NCBI GenBank assembly: GCA_013339895.1
Contig: JABACO010000019.1
Location: forward strand, 2,528,565 to 2,592,564
Direction of reading: 5' to 3'
DNA from: Ephydatia muelleri
Lineage: Eukaryota; Porifera; Demospongiae; Spongillida; Spongillidae
DNA: 64,000 nt
The position numbers and the translations under genes were made by a program. The first letter of the stretch is position 1; each line of letters opens with the position of its first letter. The notes under the pieces were generated by a model, which was not told where the DNA came from, ran no database searches, and saw nothing but the letters and a program-made list of their open reading frames with translations. Positions 1 through 11,076 of the stretch are shown in pieces.

Positions 1-3000
1 TACCACAGCTGAGAAGAGATAGTCGACTTTTCAAGGGATTTTAGTACTGCATTCATTCATAGTTCTCAATAAACCGAAGTCACATCAGAACAACTGGTGT
101 TATACCGATGATTTCATTGTACAAGACTTGAATCGAAGTACTAGTGTTCAGTATCCACTTATGGGGCACATCTTCAATTTCAGTACCACAGCTGTGAAGA
201 GATAGTCTACTTTTCAAAGGATTTTAGTACTGCAGTCATTCATAATTTTCAATCAACCGAAGTCACATCGGGACAACAGGTGTTATACCGATGATTTCGT
301 TGTACAAGACTTGAATGGAAGTACTGAAAATCAGCATCCACTAATGGGGCACATCTTCAATTTCAGTACCACAGCTGTGAAGAGATAGTCTACTTTTCAA
401 GGGATTTTAGTACTGCATTCATTCATAATATTGAATAAACCGAAGTCACATCGGGACAACTGGTGTTATACCGATGATTTCATTGTACAAGACTTGAATC
501 GAAGTACTAGTAGTCAATGTCCACTTATGGGGCACATCTTCAATTTCAGTACCACAGCTGTGAAGAGATAGTCTACTTTTCAAGGGATTTTAATACTGCA
601 GTCATTCATAATTTTCAATCAACCGAAGTCACATCGGGACAACAGGTGTTATACCGATGATTTCGTTGTACAAGACTTGAATGGAAGTACTGAAATTCAG
701 TATCCACTTATAAGGCACATCTTCAATTTCAGTACCACAGCTGAGAAGAGATAGTCGACTTTTCAAGGGATTTTAGTACTGCATTCATTCATAATTCTCA
801 ATGAACCGAAGTCACATCAGGACAACTGGTGTTATACCGATGATTTCATTGTACAAGACTTGAATCGAAGTACTAGTATTCAGTATCCACTTATGGGGCA
901 CATCTTCAATTTCAGTACCACAGCTGTGAAGAGATAGTTTACTTTTCAAGGGATTTTAGTACTGCAGTCATTCATAATTTTCAATCAACCGAAGTCACAT
1001 CGGGACAACAGGTGTTATACCGATGATTTCGTTGTACAAGACTTGAATGGAAGTACTGAAATTCAGTATCCACTTATAAGGCACATCTTCAATTTCAGTA
1101 CCACAGCTGAGAAGAGATAGTCGACTTTTCAAGGGATTTTAGTACTGCATTCATTCATAGTTCTCAATAAACCGAAGTCACATCAGAACAACTGGTGTTA
1201 TACCGATGATTTCATTGTACAAGACTTGAATCGAAGTACTAGTGTTCAGTATCCACTTATGGGGCACATCTTCAATTTCAGTACCACAGCTGTGAAGAGA
1301 TAGTCTACTTTTCAAGGGATTTAAGTACTGCATTCATTCATAATTTTCAATAAACCGAAGTCACATCGGGACAACTGGTGTTATACCGATGATTTCATTG
1401 TACAAGACTTGAATGGATGTACTGAAATTCAGTTTCCACTTTTAGGGCACATCTTCAATTTCAGTACCACAGCTGTGAAGAGATAGTCTACTTTTCAAGG
1501 GAATTTAGTACTGCATTCATTAATAATTTTCAATAAATCGAAGTCACATCGGGACAACTGGTGTTATACCGATGTTTTCATTGTACAAGACTTGAATGGA
1601 AGTACTGAAATTCAGTATCCACTTATAAGGCACATCTTCAATTTCAGTACCACAGCTGAGGAGATAGTCGACTTTTCAAGGGATTTTAGTACTTCATTCA
1701 TTCATCATATTCAATAAACCGAAGTCACATCGGGACAACTGGTGTTATAACGATGATTTCATTGTACAAGACTTGAATGGAAGTACTGAAATTCAGCATC
1801 CACTAATGGGGCACATCTTCAATTTCAGTACCACAGCTGTGAAGAGATAGTCTACTTTTCAAGGGATTTTAGTACTGCATTCATTCATTATATTCAATAA
1901 ACCGAAGTCACATCGGGACAACTGGTGTTATACCGATGATTTCATTGTACAAGAATTGGATGGAAGTACTGAAATTCAGCATCCACTAATGGGGCACATC
2001 TTCAATTTCAGTACCACAGCTGTGAAGAGATTGTCTACTTTTCAAGGGATTTTAATACTGCATTCATTCATAATATTCAATAAACCGAAGTCACATCGGG
2101 ACAACTGGTGTTATACCGATGATTTCATTGTACAAGACTTGAATCGAAGTACTAGTAGTCAATATCCACTTATGGGACACATCTTCAATTTCAGTACCAC
2201 AGCTGTGAAGATATAGTCTACTTTTCCAGGGATTTTAGTCCTGCAGTCATTCATAATTTTCAATCGACCGAAGTCACATCGGGACAACTGGTGTTATACC
2301 GATGATTTCGTTGTACAAGACTTGAATGAAAGTACTGAAATTCAGTTTCCACTTATAAGGCACATCTTCAATTTCAGTACCACAGCTGAGAAGAGATAGT
2401 CGACTTTTCAAGGGATTTAAGTACTGCATTCATTCATTATTCTCAATAAACCGAAGTCACATCAGGACAACTGGTGTTATACCGATGATTTCATTGTACA
2501 AGACATGAATCGAAGTACTAGTATTCAGTATCCACTTATGGGGCACATCTTCAATTTCAGTACCACAGCTGTGAAGAGATAGTCTACTTTTCAAGGGATT
2601 TTAGTACTGCATTCATTCATAATATTCAATAAACCGAAGTCACATCTGGACAACTGGTGTTATACCGATGATTTCATTGTACAAGACTTGAATGGAAGTA
2701 CTGAAATTCAGTATCCACTATTGAGGCACTTCTTTACTTTCAATACCACCGCTGTGAAGAGATAGTCTACTTTTTAAGGGATTTTAGTTCTACTTTCATT
2801 CATTATATCCAACTTACCGAAGTCCCGGCGAACCAGCTGGAGTCATACCCAAGCTTTCATTGTGCAAGACTGGAATCGAAGTACTGAAACTCAGTATCCA
2901 CTATTGGGGCACTTCTTTAATTTCAGTACCACAGCTGTGAAGAGATAGTGTACTTTTTATTGGATTTTAGTACTGCTTTCTATCATAATAGTCAATTTAT

Positions 3001-6000
3001 GTACCGAGGTTAGATCGGACTAACAGGTATTATACTGATGCTTTCATTGTGTAAGACTTTAATCGAAATACTGAAATTCAGAATCCACTATTGGGACATT
3101 TCTTCACTTTCAATACCACAGCTGTGAAGAGATAGTCTACTTTTCAAGGGATTTTAGTACTGCATTCATTCATAATATTCAATAAACCGAAGTCACATCG
3201 GGACAACTGGTGTTATACCGATGATTTCATTGTACAAGACTTGAATCGAAGTACTAGTAGTCAATATCCACTTATGGGGCACATCTTCAATTTCAGTACC
3301 ACAGCTGTGAAGAGATAGTCTAGTTTTCAAGGGATTTTAGTACTGCATTCATTCATAATATTCAATAAACCGAAGTCACTTCGGGACAACTGGTGTTATA
3401 ACGATGATTTCATTGTACAAGACTTGAATGGAAGTACTGAAATTCAGCATCCACTAATGGGGCACATCTTCAATTTCAGTACCACAGCTGTGAAGAGATA
3501 GTCTACTTTTCAAGGGATTTTAGTACTGCATTCATTCATAATATTCAATAAACCGAAGTGACATCGGGACAACTGGTGTTATACCGATGATTTCATTGTA
3601 CAAGACTTGAATCGAAGTACTAGTAGTCAATATCCACTTATGGGGCACATCTTCAATTTCAGTACCACAGCTGTGAAGATATAGTCTACTTTTCAAGGGA
3701 TTTTAGTACTGCAGTCATTCATAATTTTCAATCGACCGAAGTCACATCGGGACAACTGGTGTTATACCGATGATTTCGTTGTACAAGACTTGAATGAAAG
3801 TACTGAAATTCAGTTTCCACTTATAAGGCACATCTTCAATTTCAGTACCACAGCTGAGAAGAGATAGTCGACTTTTCAAGGGATTTAGTACTGCATTCAT
3901 TCATAATTCTCAATAAACCGAAGTCACATCAGGACAACTGGTGTTATACCGATGATTTCATTGTACAAGACATGAATCGAAGTACTAGTATTCAGTATCC
4001 ACTTATGGGGCACATCTTCAATTTCAGTACCACAGCTGTGAAGAGATAGTCTACTTTTCAAGGGATTTTAGTACTGCATTCATTCATAATATTCAATAAA
4101 CCGAAGTCACATCGGGACAACTGGTGTTATACCGATGATTTCATTGTACAAGACTTGAATGGAAGTACTGAAATTCAGCATCCACTAATGGGGCACATCT
4201 TCAATTTCAGTACCACAGCTGTGAAGAGATAGTCTACTTTTCAAGGGATTTTAGTACTGCATTCATTCATAATATTCAATAAACCGAAGTCACATCGGGA
4301 CAACTGGTGTTATACCGATGATTTCATTGTACAAGACTTGAATCGAAGTACTAGTAGTCAATATCCACTTATGGGGCACATCTTCAATTTCAGTACCACA
4401 GCTGTGAAGAGATGGTCTACTTTTCAAGGGATTTTAGTACTGCAGTCATTCATAATTTTCAATCAACCGAAGTCACATCGGGACAACTGGTGTTATACCG
4501 ATGATTTCGTTGTACAAGACTTGAATGGAAGTACTGAAATTCAGTATCCACTTATAAGGCACATCTTCAATTTCAGTACCACAGCTGAGAAGAGATAGTC
4601 GACTTTTCAAGGGATATTAGTACTGCATTCATTCATAATTCTCAATAAACCGAAGTTACATCAGGACAACTGGTGTTATACCGATGATTTCATTGTACAA
4701 GACATGAATCGAAGTTCTAGTATTCAGTATCCACTTATGGGGCACATCTTCAATTTCAGTACCACAGCTGTGAAGAGATAGTCTACTTTTCAAGGGATTT
4801 AAGTACTGCATTCATTCATAATTTTCAATAAACCGAAGTCACATCGGGACAACTGGTGTTATACCGATGATTTCATTGTACAAGACTTGAATGGAAGTAC
4901 TGAAATTCAGTATCCACTATTGAGGCACTTCTTTACTTTCAATACCACCTCTGTGAAGAGATAGTCTACTTTTTACGGGATTTTAGTTCTACTTTCATTC
5001 AATATATCCAACTTACCGAAGTCCCTGCGAACCAGCTGGAGTCATACTCATGCTTTCATTGTGCAAGACTGGAATCGAAGTACTGAAACTCAGTATCCAC
5101 TATTGGGGCACTTCTTTAATTTCAGTACCACAGCTGTGAAGAGATAGTGTACTTTTTATTGGATTTTAGTACTGCTTTCTATCATAATAGTCAATTTATG
5201 TACCGAGGTTAGATCGGACTAACAGGTATTATACTGATGCTTTCATTGTGTAAGACTTTAATCGAAATACTGAAATTCAAAATCCACTATTGGGACATTT
5301 CTTCACTTTCAATACCACAGCTGTGAAGAGATAGTCTACTTTTCAAGGGATTTTAGTACTGCATTCATTCATAGTATTCAATAAACCGAAGTCACATCTG
5401 GACAACTGGTGTTATACCGATGATTTCATTGTACAAGACTTGAATCGAAGTACTAGTAGTCAATATCCACTTATGGGGCACATCTTCAATTTCAGTACCA
5501 CAGCTGTGAAGATATAGTCTACTTTTCAAGGGATTTTAGTACTGCATTCATTCATAATATTCAATAAACCGAAGTCACATCGGGACAACTGGTGTTATAC
5601 CTATGATTTCATTGTACAAGACTTTAATGGAAGTACTGAAATTCAGCATCCACTAATGGGGCACATCTTCAATTTCAGTACCACAGCTGTGAAGAGATAG
5701 TCTACTTTTCAAGGGATTTTAGTACTGCATTCATTCATAATATTCAATAAACCGAAGTCACATCGGGACAACTGGTGTTATACCGATGATTTCATTGTAC
5801 AAGACTTGAATCGAAGTACTAGTAGTCAATATCCACTTATGGGGCACATCTTCAATTTCAGTACCACAGCTGTGAAGAGATAGTCTACTTTTCAAGGGAT
5901 TTTAGTACTGCAGTCATTCATAATTTTCAATCAACCGAAGTCACATCGGGACAACTGGTGTTATACCGATGATTTCGTTGTACAAGACTTGAATGGAAGT

Positions 6001-6932
6001 ACTGAAATTCAGTATCCACTTATAAGGCACATCTTCAATTTCAGTACCACAGCTGAGAAGAGATAGTCGACTTTTCAAGGGATTTAAGTACTGCATTCAT
6101 TCATAATATTCAATAAACCGAAGTCACATCGGGACAACTGGTGTTATACCGATGATTTCATTGTACAAGACTTGAATGGAAGTACTGAAATTCAGTATCC
6201 ACTATGTAGGCACTTCTTTACTTTCAATACCACCGCTGTGAAGAGATAGTCTACTTTTTAAGGGATTTTAGTTCTACTTTCATTCAATATATCCAACTTA
6301 CCGAAGTCCCGGCGAACCAGCTGGAGTCATACCCATGCTTTCATTGTGCAAGACTGGAATCGAAGTACTGAAACTCAGTATCCACTATTGGGGCACTTCT
6401 TTAATTTCAGTACCACAGCTGTGAAGAGATAGTGTACTTTTTATTGGATTTTAGTACTGCTTTCTATCATAATAGTCAATTTATGTACCGAGGTTAGATC
6501 GGACTAACAGGTATTATACTGATGCTTTCATTGTGTAAGACTTTAATCGAAATACTGAAATTCAGAATCCACTTTTGGGACATTTCTTCACTTTCAATAC
6601 CACAGCTGTGAAGAGATAGTCTACTTTATAATGGATTTTATTACTGCTTTCATTCCATATAGTCTATACACCGAAGTCAGATCGGACCAACAGGTGTTAT
6701 ACCGATGCTTTCATTGTGCTAGACTTGAATCGATGTACTGATATTCACTATCCACTATTTCGGCACTTCTTTACTTTCAATACCACAGCTGTGAAGAGAT
6801 AGTCTACTTTTCAAGGGATTTTAGTTCTACTTCTATTCACTATCTCCAACATACCGATGTCACGGCGAACCAGCTGAGGTCATACTGATACTTTTATTGT
6901 GCAAGAATGGAATCGACGTACTGAAATTTAGT
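1..6932 (+). repeat. Satellite array, ~183 bp monomer, about 38 copies
   Basis: A head-to-tail tandem array whose landmark CAGTACCACAGCTG recurs near 181, 364, 547 and 730, giving a period of 183 bp. Most monomers are 90-98% alike by eye. Several classes alternate, for example those with GATTTCATTG versus GATTTCGTTG, or CTAGTAGTCAATATCC versus CTGAAATTCAGTATCC. A strongly diverged group with GGCGAACCAGCTGGAG starts near 2813, 5012 and 6297, 12 and then 7 monomer lengths apart, so there is higher-order structure. Nearly every monomer has an in-frame TAG (GAGATAG), so it does not code. The array continues beyond the left edge of the window and is cut on the right by a Gypsy insertion. Confidence 0.97.
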
Positions 6933-7044
6933 TGTTGTAGGTATAGGATGTGAGACGCCATGTATGCGCATGCGCATTGTACGTTGGGAATGGTAGCTTC
7001 AGTGATTGTATGACCTTACTTTGATTGTGTCTAAAGATATTACA
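6933..7044 (+). repeat. 5' LTR of Gypsy family 1, copy L
   Basis: 112 bp, starting TGTTGTAGG and ending ATATTACA, repeated at 10552-10663 and, reversed, at 36689-36800 and 40306-40417. It contains the palindromic run TATGCGCATGCGCAT. It is unusually short for a Gypsy LTR. Confidence 0.95.
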
Positions 7045-7045
7045 T

Positions 7046-7062
7046 TGGCGACGAGGGTGGGA
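7046..7062 (+). other. Primer binding site, tRNA-Ser(GCU) type
   Basis: TGGCGACGAGGGTGGGA begins one base after the 5' LTR. It is complementary to the 3' end of animal tRNA-Ser(GCU) including CCA, with one mismatch in this stretch. The tRNA 3' sequence is recalled knowledge, so the identity is an inference. Confidence 0.75.
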
Positions 7063-7070
7063 TTGGTAAA

Positions 7071-10000
7071 ATGCCCACGTTTGGCCGTATTTCAGAGTTT
7101 GTAGTTGAAGATGAGCGTATTTCGGCGTACCTCGAGCGGGTGGAGCTTTACTTCGGAGCCAACGATATCGCAAATGAAAAAAAGGTGGCTATCTTGTTGA
7201 GTGTGATTGGCGCGAAGACGTACGCAGTGCTAAGGAGTCTAGTGGCACCGGACCAACCAAAGGATAAGTCCTTTGCAGAACTGAAAGCTCTATTAAAAGC
7301 GCACTATGATCCGAAGCCATTTGTCATAGCAGAGGAGGTGGGAGTACAGACAGTGTATGTGGTAAATGGCGATGGCCCATTTGGAGAGCCCATTTCAGTT
7401 TCACTACAGGTAAATGGGGTGATTCTACCGATGGAGATTGATACTGGGGCAGCGGTCTCTATAATTCCAGAAAGGGTTCGCCAAGAGCTATTTCCATATT
7501 TGAAGCCACAGAACACCAGGGTACGACTGCGTACTTATACGGCAGAGCAGATAACAGTCTTGGGTACTATTTCGGTGCAAGTCAAGTATAAGAACCAAAC
7601 TAGGACTCTGTCATTATTTGTAGTGAATACAGATGGACCTACCTTATTAGGCCGAGATTGGATGAGACAGTTAAAGCTGGATTGGTCAATGGTGAATCAT
7701 GTATTGATGGAAAAGAATGGGCGATTGGAAGCTCTTATGAGGAAGTATGAAGAGTTGTTTAAGCCAGCAATGGGGGCTATTCAAGGGGTCAAGGCGAAGC
7801 TGACAGTCAAGGCTGATGCTCATCCCAAGTTCTGCAAAGCCAGATCGGTACCATTTTCAATTAAGCAACGTGTTGGAGAGGAATTGGATCGGTTGGAGAA
7901 AGAAGGAATTGTGGAAAGAGTAATGCACAGTGATTGGGCTACTCCTATAGTGCCAGTTCCCAAGAAGGATGGAACGTTTCGAATTTGTGGGGACTATAAG
8001 GTGACAGTCAACCCGGCACTGGAAGTGGATCAGTATCCACTTCCAAAACCAGAAGATATATTTGCTTCACTAGCTGGAGGGACCGCATTTTCTAAAATAG
8101 ACTTGTCACAGGCCTATCAGCAGTTGCTGCTGGATAAGGAATCTCAACAGTATTTGACAGTCAACACACATCAAGGCTTATACCGATATAAGCGCCTTAC
8201 CTTTGGAGTTGCTTCAGCACCCGCTATATTTCAAAGAGTAATGGATACTATGCTTCAAGGAATTCCAAATGTTGTGTGTTACTTGGATGACATCTTGGTG
8301 ACTGGAGCCACCATTGAAGCTCACCTTGACAACTTGGAGGCAGTGTTGCATCGGCTTCAACAACATGGAGTGCGGATGAACAAGGAGAAAAGTGTGTTCC
8401 TGGCTAAGAAGGTCACGTATTTAGGACACGTAATTGATGCAGAAGGATTGCACAAGTCACCCACCTTAACAGAAGCCATAGTGCAGGCACCCCCTCCACA
8501 GAATACCCAGGAACTAAGATCGTTTTTAGGAATGCTCAATTATTACGGAAAGTTCATTCCTAACTTGGCTACCTTACTGCATCCGTTAAATGGATTGCTG
8601 CGGTCGGGAGTGAAATGGCAGTGGTCAGCCCAGTGTCGTCAAGCATTTGAGAAGGCCAAAGAGGCATTACAAGCATATAGTGTGTTGGTGCACTATGACA
8701 CAGATCTTCCTCTAGTGTTGGCTGCGGATGCTTCTAGCTACGGAGTAGGAGCAGTGATCTCACATAGGTTACCCAGTGGAGAAGAAAAGCCAATAGCCTT
8801 TGCATCTCGTACACTAACCAGATCTGAAGAGAACTATGCTCAACTGGAGAAGGAGGCACTGGCCTTGGTGTTTGGAGTAAAAAAATTTCATCAGTTTCTG
8901 TATGGTCGCCAGTTCACTTTGTTGACTGACCATAAACCACTGACTACTGTATTGGGTTCACACATAGGGATTCCTCCCCTAGCGGCTGCTAGGATGCAAC
9001 GTTGGGCCCTGCTACTGTCAGCGTACCAATATGACATACGGTATAGACAGTCAGAGTGTCACGGAAATGCAGATGCTCTATCTAAGCTACCTATTGTTGG
9101 TGCTCCTATGGAAGAGGAAGGCACTAGGGATGTGGAGGTGTACAATATGACTCAGTTAGAAACATTGCCTGTTACATATCAACAGTTGAAAACAGCTACT
9201 AATCATGACCCGGTTCTTGGTCAGGTGGTGCAGTGTATTAGGAATGGTTGGCCGCCGGTTGCAGTTTCGGATGAGCTCAAGCCGTATGTGGCTAGAAAAT
9301 TGGAGTTAACACTACAGGATGACTGTGTATTGTGGGGAACACGAGTGGTTATACCGAAGAGACTGCAAGCCCCTATTCTGGAGGAACTACACAAGGATCA
9401 TGCTGGCATCTGTCGTATTAAGGCTCTGGCACAGAGTTATGTTTGGTGGCCAGGGTTGGATCGTGAGGTGGAGCAGCTGGTAGCATCATGTTTGCCATGT
9501 CAGAGCGTTAAAAATGCACCAAGTGTAGCTCCGTTACACCCCTGGCTGTGGCCGGCTAAACCATGGCAACGTATTCATGTTGACTTTGCTGGTCCAGTTG
9601 AGAAGCGCGTGTTGATGGTGGTTGTAGATGCTCATTCTAAGTGGCCGGAAGTAATTGAGATGACTTCGACCACTTCAGAATTGACTATTCAAGCTTTAAG
9701 AGGCTTGTTTGCTGTACATGGATTGCCTGATCAGTTGGTCTCGGATAATGGGCCACAGTTTGTGTCGAAGGAGTTCCAACGGTTTATGAAGGAGAATGGT
9801 GTTCAACACACACGGTGTGCGCCGTATCATCCCTCATCAAATGGCCTTGCTGAACGATTTGTGCAGACTTTGAAGAATGCACTGAGGCGCACCAAAGATA
9901 TCGGGAGAACTTTTCAACATCGCTTGGCTGGTTTCCTGTTAGCCTATCGCACTACACCGCATGCAACGACTAATGTGGCTCCATGTGAGCTATTGATGAA

Positions 10001-10280
10001 CAGAAAAATTCGCACTCGATTGGATTTACTGCACCCTGATATAGAATCTCGAGTGGCAAAGAATGTGTCGCGGCAAAAAGCCATGCATGATTTGCATGCA
10101 AAGGCAAGAGAATTTTTAGTGGGCCAGCGGGTGATGTTACGTAATTTGCGGGATGGTCCAAAGTGGGTCCCTGGTGTGGTGATTGGACGACAAGGACCAC
10201 TGTCTTATGTTGTGCAAATTACTGGTGGGGAAGTGTGGAAACGTCATGAGAAACAGAGAGCACCAGAGATCACAGGATGA
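7071..10280 (+). CDS. Gag-deleted Gag-Pol polyprotein, Gypsy family 1 (copy L)
   Basis: An uninterrupted 1069-residue ORF whose ATG lies 26 nt after the 5' LTR. Residues 1-85 are the N-terminal part of gag, similar to the start of the family 3 gag (7-residue pattern AILLSVI and a VAPDQPKDKS stretch). The ORF then jumps straight to an aspartic protease with DTGA at about residue 124. Reverse transcriptase follows with the YLDD box at residues 404-407, then RNase H (ending NADALSKLP) and integrase. Integrase has an HHCC zinc domain and D, D and E in HVDFAGP, SDNGPQF and GLAERF. Most of capsid and the CCHC knuckles are absent compared with family 3. The reading frame was kept across the deletion, and the second copy has the same structure. 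Confidence 0.93.
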   Translation: MPTFGRISEFVVEDERISAYLERVELYFGANDIANEKKVAILLSVIGAKTYAVLRSLVAPDQPKDKSFAELKALLKAHYDPKPFVIAEEVGVQTVYVVNGDGPFGEPISVSLQVNGVILPMEIDTGAAVSIIPERVRQELFPYLKPQNTRVRLRTYTAEQITVLGTISVQVKYKNQTRTLSLFVVNTDGPTLLGRDWMRQLKLDWSMVNHVLMEKNGRLEALMRKYEELFKPAMGAIQGVKAKLTVKADAHPKFCKARSVPFSIKQRVGEELDRLEKEGIVERVMHSDWATPIVPVPKKDGTFRICGDYKVTVNPALEVDQYPLPKPEDIFASLAGGTAFSKIDLSQAYQQLLLDKESQQYLTVNTHQGLYRYKRLTFGVASAPAIFQRVMDTMLQGIPNVVCYLDDILVTGATIEAHLDNLEAVLHRLQQHGVRMNKEKSVFLAKKVTYLGHVIDAEGLHKSPTLTEAIVQAPPPQNTQELRSFLGMLNYYGKFIPNLATLLHPLNGLLRSGVKWQWSAQCRQAFEKAKEALQAYSVLVHYDTDLPLVLAADASSYGVGAVISHRLPSGEEKPIAFASRTLTRSEENYAQLEKEALALVFGVKKFHQFLYGRQFTLLTDHKPLTTVLGSHIGIPPLAAARMQRWALLLSAYQYDIRYRQSECHGNADALSKLPIVGAPMEEEGTRDVEVYNMTQLETLPVTYQQLKTATNHDPVLGQVVQCIRNGWPPVAVSDELKPYVARKLELTLQDDCVLWGTRVVIPKRLQAPILEELHKDHAGICRIKALAQSYVWWPGLDREVEQLVASCLPCQSVKNAPSVAPLHPWLWPAKPWQRIHVDFAGPVEKRVLMVVVDAHSKWPEVIEMTSTTSELTIQALRGLFAVHGLPDQLVSDNGPQFVSKEFQRFMKENGVQHTRCAPYHPSSNGLAERFVQTLKNALRRTKDIGRTFQHRLAGFLLAYRTTPHATTNVAPCELLMNRKIRTRLDLLHPDIESRVAKNVSRQKAMHDLHAKAREFLVGQRVMLRNLRDGPKWVPGVVIGRQGPLSYVVQITGGEVWKRHEKQRAPEITG

Positions 10281-10510
10281 TATCTGAAGAAACACCATCT
10301 GAAATGGACGGTATCAGCGAAAACCCGGTCCCTAATGTTGTCAGTCTACCTCCAAGGGAGGCCCCTGCAATACTGCCACTACCCAATGAGGAGGGAGCTA
10401 ATACATCACCATCACCTTCCTTGGAGCAAGAAATGTCAACACCTGACCAGGAAATACCACCCACTCGTCGATACCCACAAAGGATAAGAAAACCCCCTCA
10501 GAGATATTGA
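10277..10510 (+). CDS. Pol C-terminal tail ORF overlapping gag-pol by ATGA
   Basis: A 77-residue proline-rich ORF whose ATG overlaps the gag-pol stop as ATGA. It ends in the basic tail RRYPQRIRKPPQRY, of the kind found at the very C-terminus of Gypsy polyproteins. Families 2 and 3 in this window end similarly (RYPARHGRAPDRY and RRSTRHHRPPDRF) within their main pol frame. It is therefore either the tail of pol separated by an old frameshift, or a segment made by termination-reinitiation. Copy R has the same arrangement. Confidence 0.6.
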   Translation: MISEETPSEMDGISENPVPNVVSLPPREAPAILPLPNEEGANTSPSPSLEQEMSTPDQEIPPTRRYPQRIRKPPQRY

Positions 10511-10540
10511 AAATCTATAGGATGTGATGTTGACAATTTA

Positions 10541-10551
10541 GTGGGGAGGAA
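10541..10551 (+). other. Polypurine tract of Gypsy copy L
   Basis: GTGGGGAGGAA immediately precedes the 3' LTR, the expected place for second-strand priming. Confidence 0.75.
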
Positions 10552-10663
10552 TGTTGTAGGTATAGGATGTGAGACGCCATGTATGCGCATGCGCATTGTA
10601 CGTTGGGAATGGCAGCTTCAGTGATTGTATGACCTTACTTTGATTGTGTCTAAAGATATTACA
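10552..10663 (+). repeat. 3' LTR of Gypsy family 1, copy L
   Basis: 112 bp, identical to the 5' LTR apart from one visible base (GGCAGC here, GGTAGC there). It is followed by ACTAT (10664-10668), which does not duplicate this copy's left flank but does match the outer flank of the inverted copy. Confidence 0.95.
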
Positions 10664-10701
10664 ACTATAACAATTCTATAAATTCACTCAACTGTATCAA
10701 T

Positions 10702-11076
10702 TTAATTCACTGTATATACCTCATACACACTTCCCTGGATAGAAAAGGTGTGTGTACTTTTCACAATTGTTGAAAGTTCCTTTACAGCTGCCTCTACGAT
10801 ACCTAACTTTGTTTCGACGGCTGTAAACTTTTTTTCAATGCTGTCAGTAGAAACTTTTATGACGGATTTGACTTCCTTCACGACTGCTGCAATGATCAGT
10901 GAATTCTGCTCTGCCGCAATTGAGTCCGATTCTAACTGCTCATGATCGGCTACTGGTTCTCTCGAGTATGACGATGTACTAATTGTACTGCTACATCTAG
11001 GAAGAGGTGAGGCCGAAAAGGTCCCTACCGCTGCAGGACTTTGAAATGCGTTTCTCGGAGCTCTCGCGTGCTGCAT
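10702..11076 (-). CDS. First exon of a possible coiled-coil host gene
   Basis: A 124-codon ORF read leftwards from ATG at 11076-11074. The N-terminus is Ser/Pro-rich. The C-terminal half is predicted helical with charged heptads (VKEVKSVIKV, IEKKFTAVETKLG, AVKELSTIVK). Plausible 5' splice sites lie near its end (GAG|GTATAT). The start is head-to-head with a zinc-finger gene, suggesting a shared promoter. If the segment 10664-36688 is turned back to its pre-inversion orientation, this exon reads directly into the spliced gene at 40460-41087, which may be its 3' part. I recognise no family. Confidence 0.45.
   Translation of the reverse strand: MQHARAPRNAFQSPAAVGTFSASPLPRCSSTISTSSYSREPVADHEQLESDSIAAEQNSLIIAAVVKEVKSVIKVSTDSIEKKFTAVETKLGIVEAAVKELSTIVKSTHTFSIQGSVYEVYTVN

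Larger units (their letters stand above)
6933..10663 (+). mobile_element. Ty3/Gypsy LTR retrotransposon, family 1, copy L
   Basis: A 3731 bp element bounded by two 112 bp LTRs (TGTTGTAGG...ATTACA) that differ at one visible base. It has a tRNA-Ser type primer site, one gag-pol ORF, a short overlapping tail ORF and a polypurine tract (10541-10551). It sits at the right end of the 183 bp satellite. Its flanks do not match each other: TTAGT on the left (6928-6932) and ACTAT on the right (10664-10668). They match the flanks of the inverted copy at 36689-40417 instead, which indicates rearrangement between the two copies. Gag is internally deleted, so the copy is probably not autonomous although its ORF is open. 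Confidence 0.95.

Noticed and set aside
1956-2216. 86-codon ORF in the satellite (and its partner at 4338-4598)
   Set aside because: They arise where the usual TAG in GAGATAG is mutated, letting one monomer read into the next. Neighbouring monomers are closed, so there is no sign of selection for coding.
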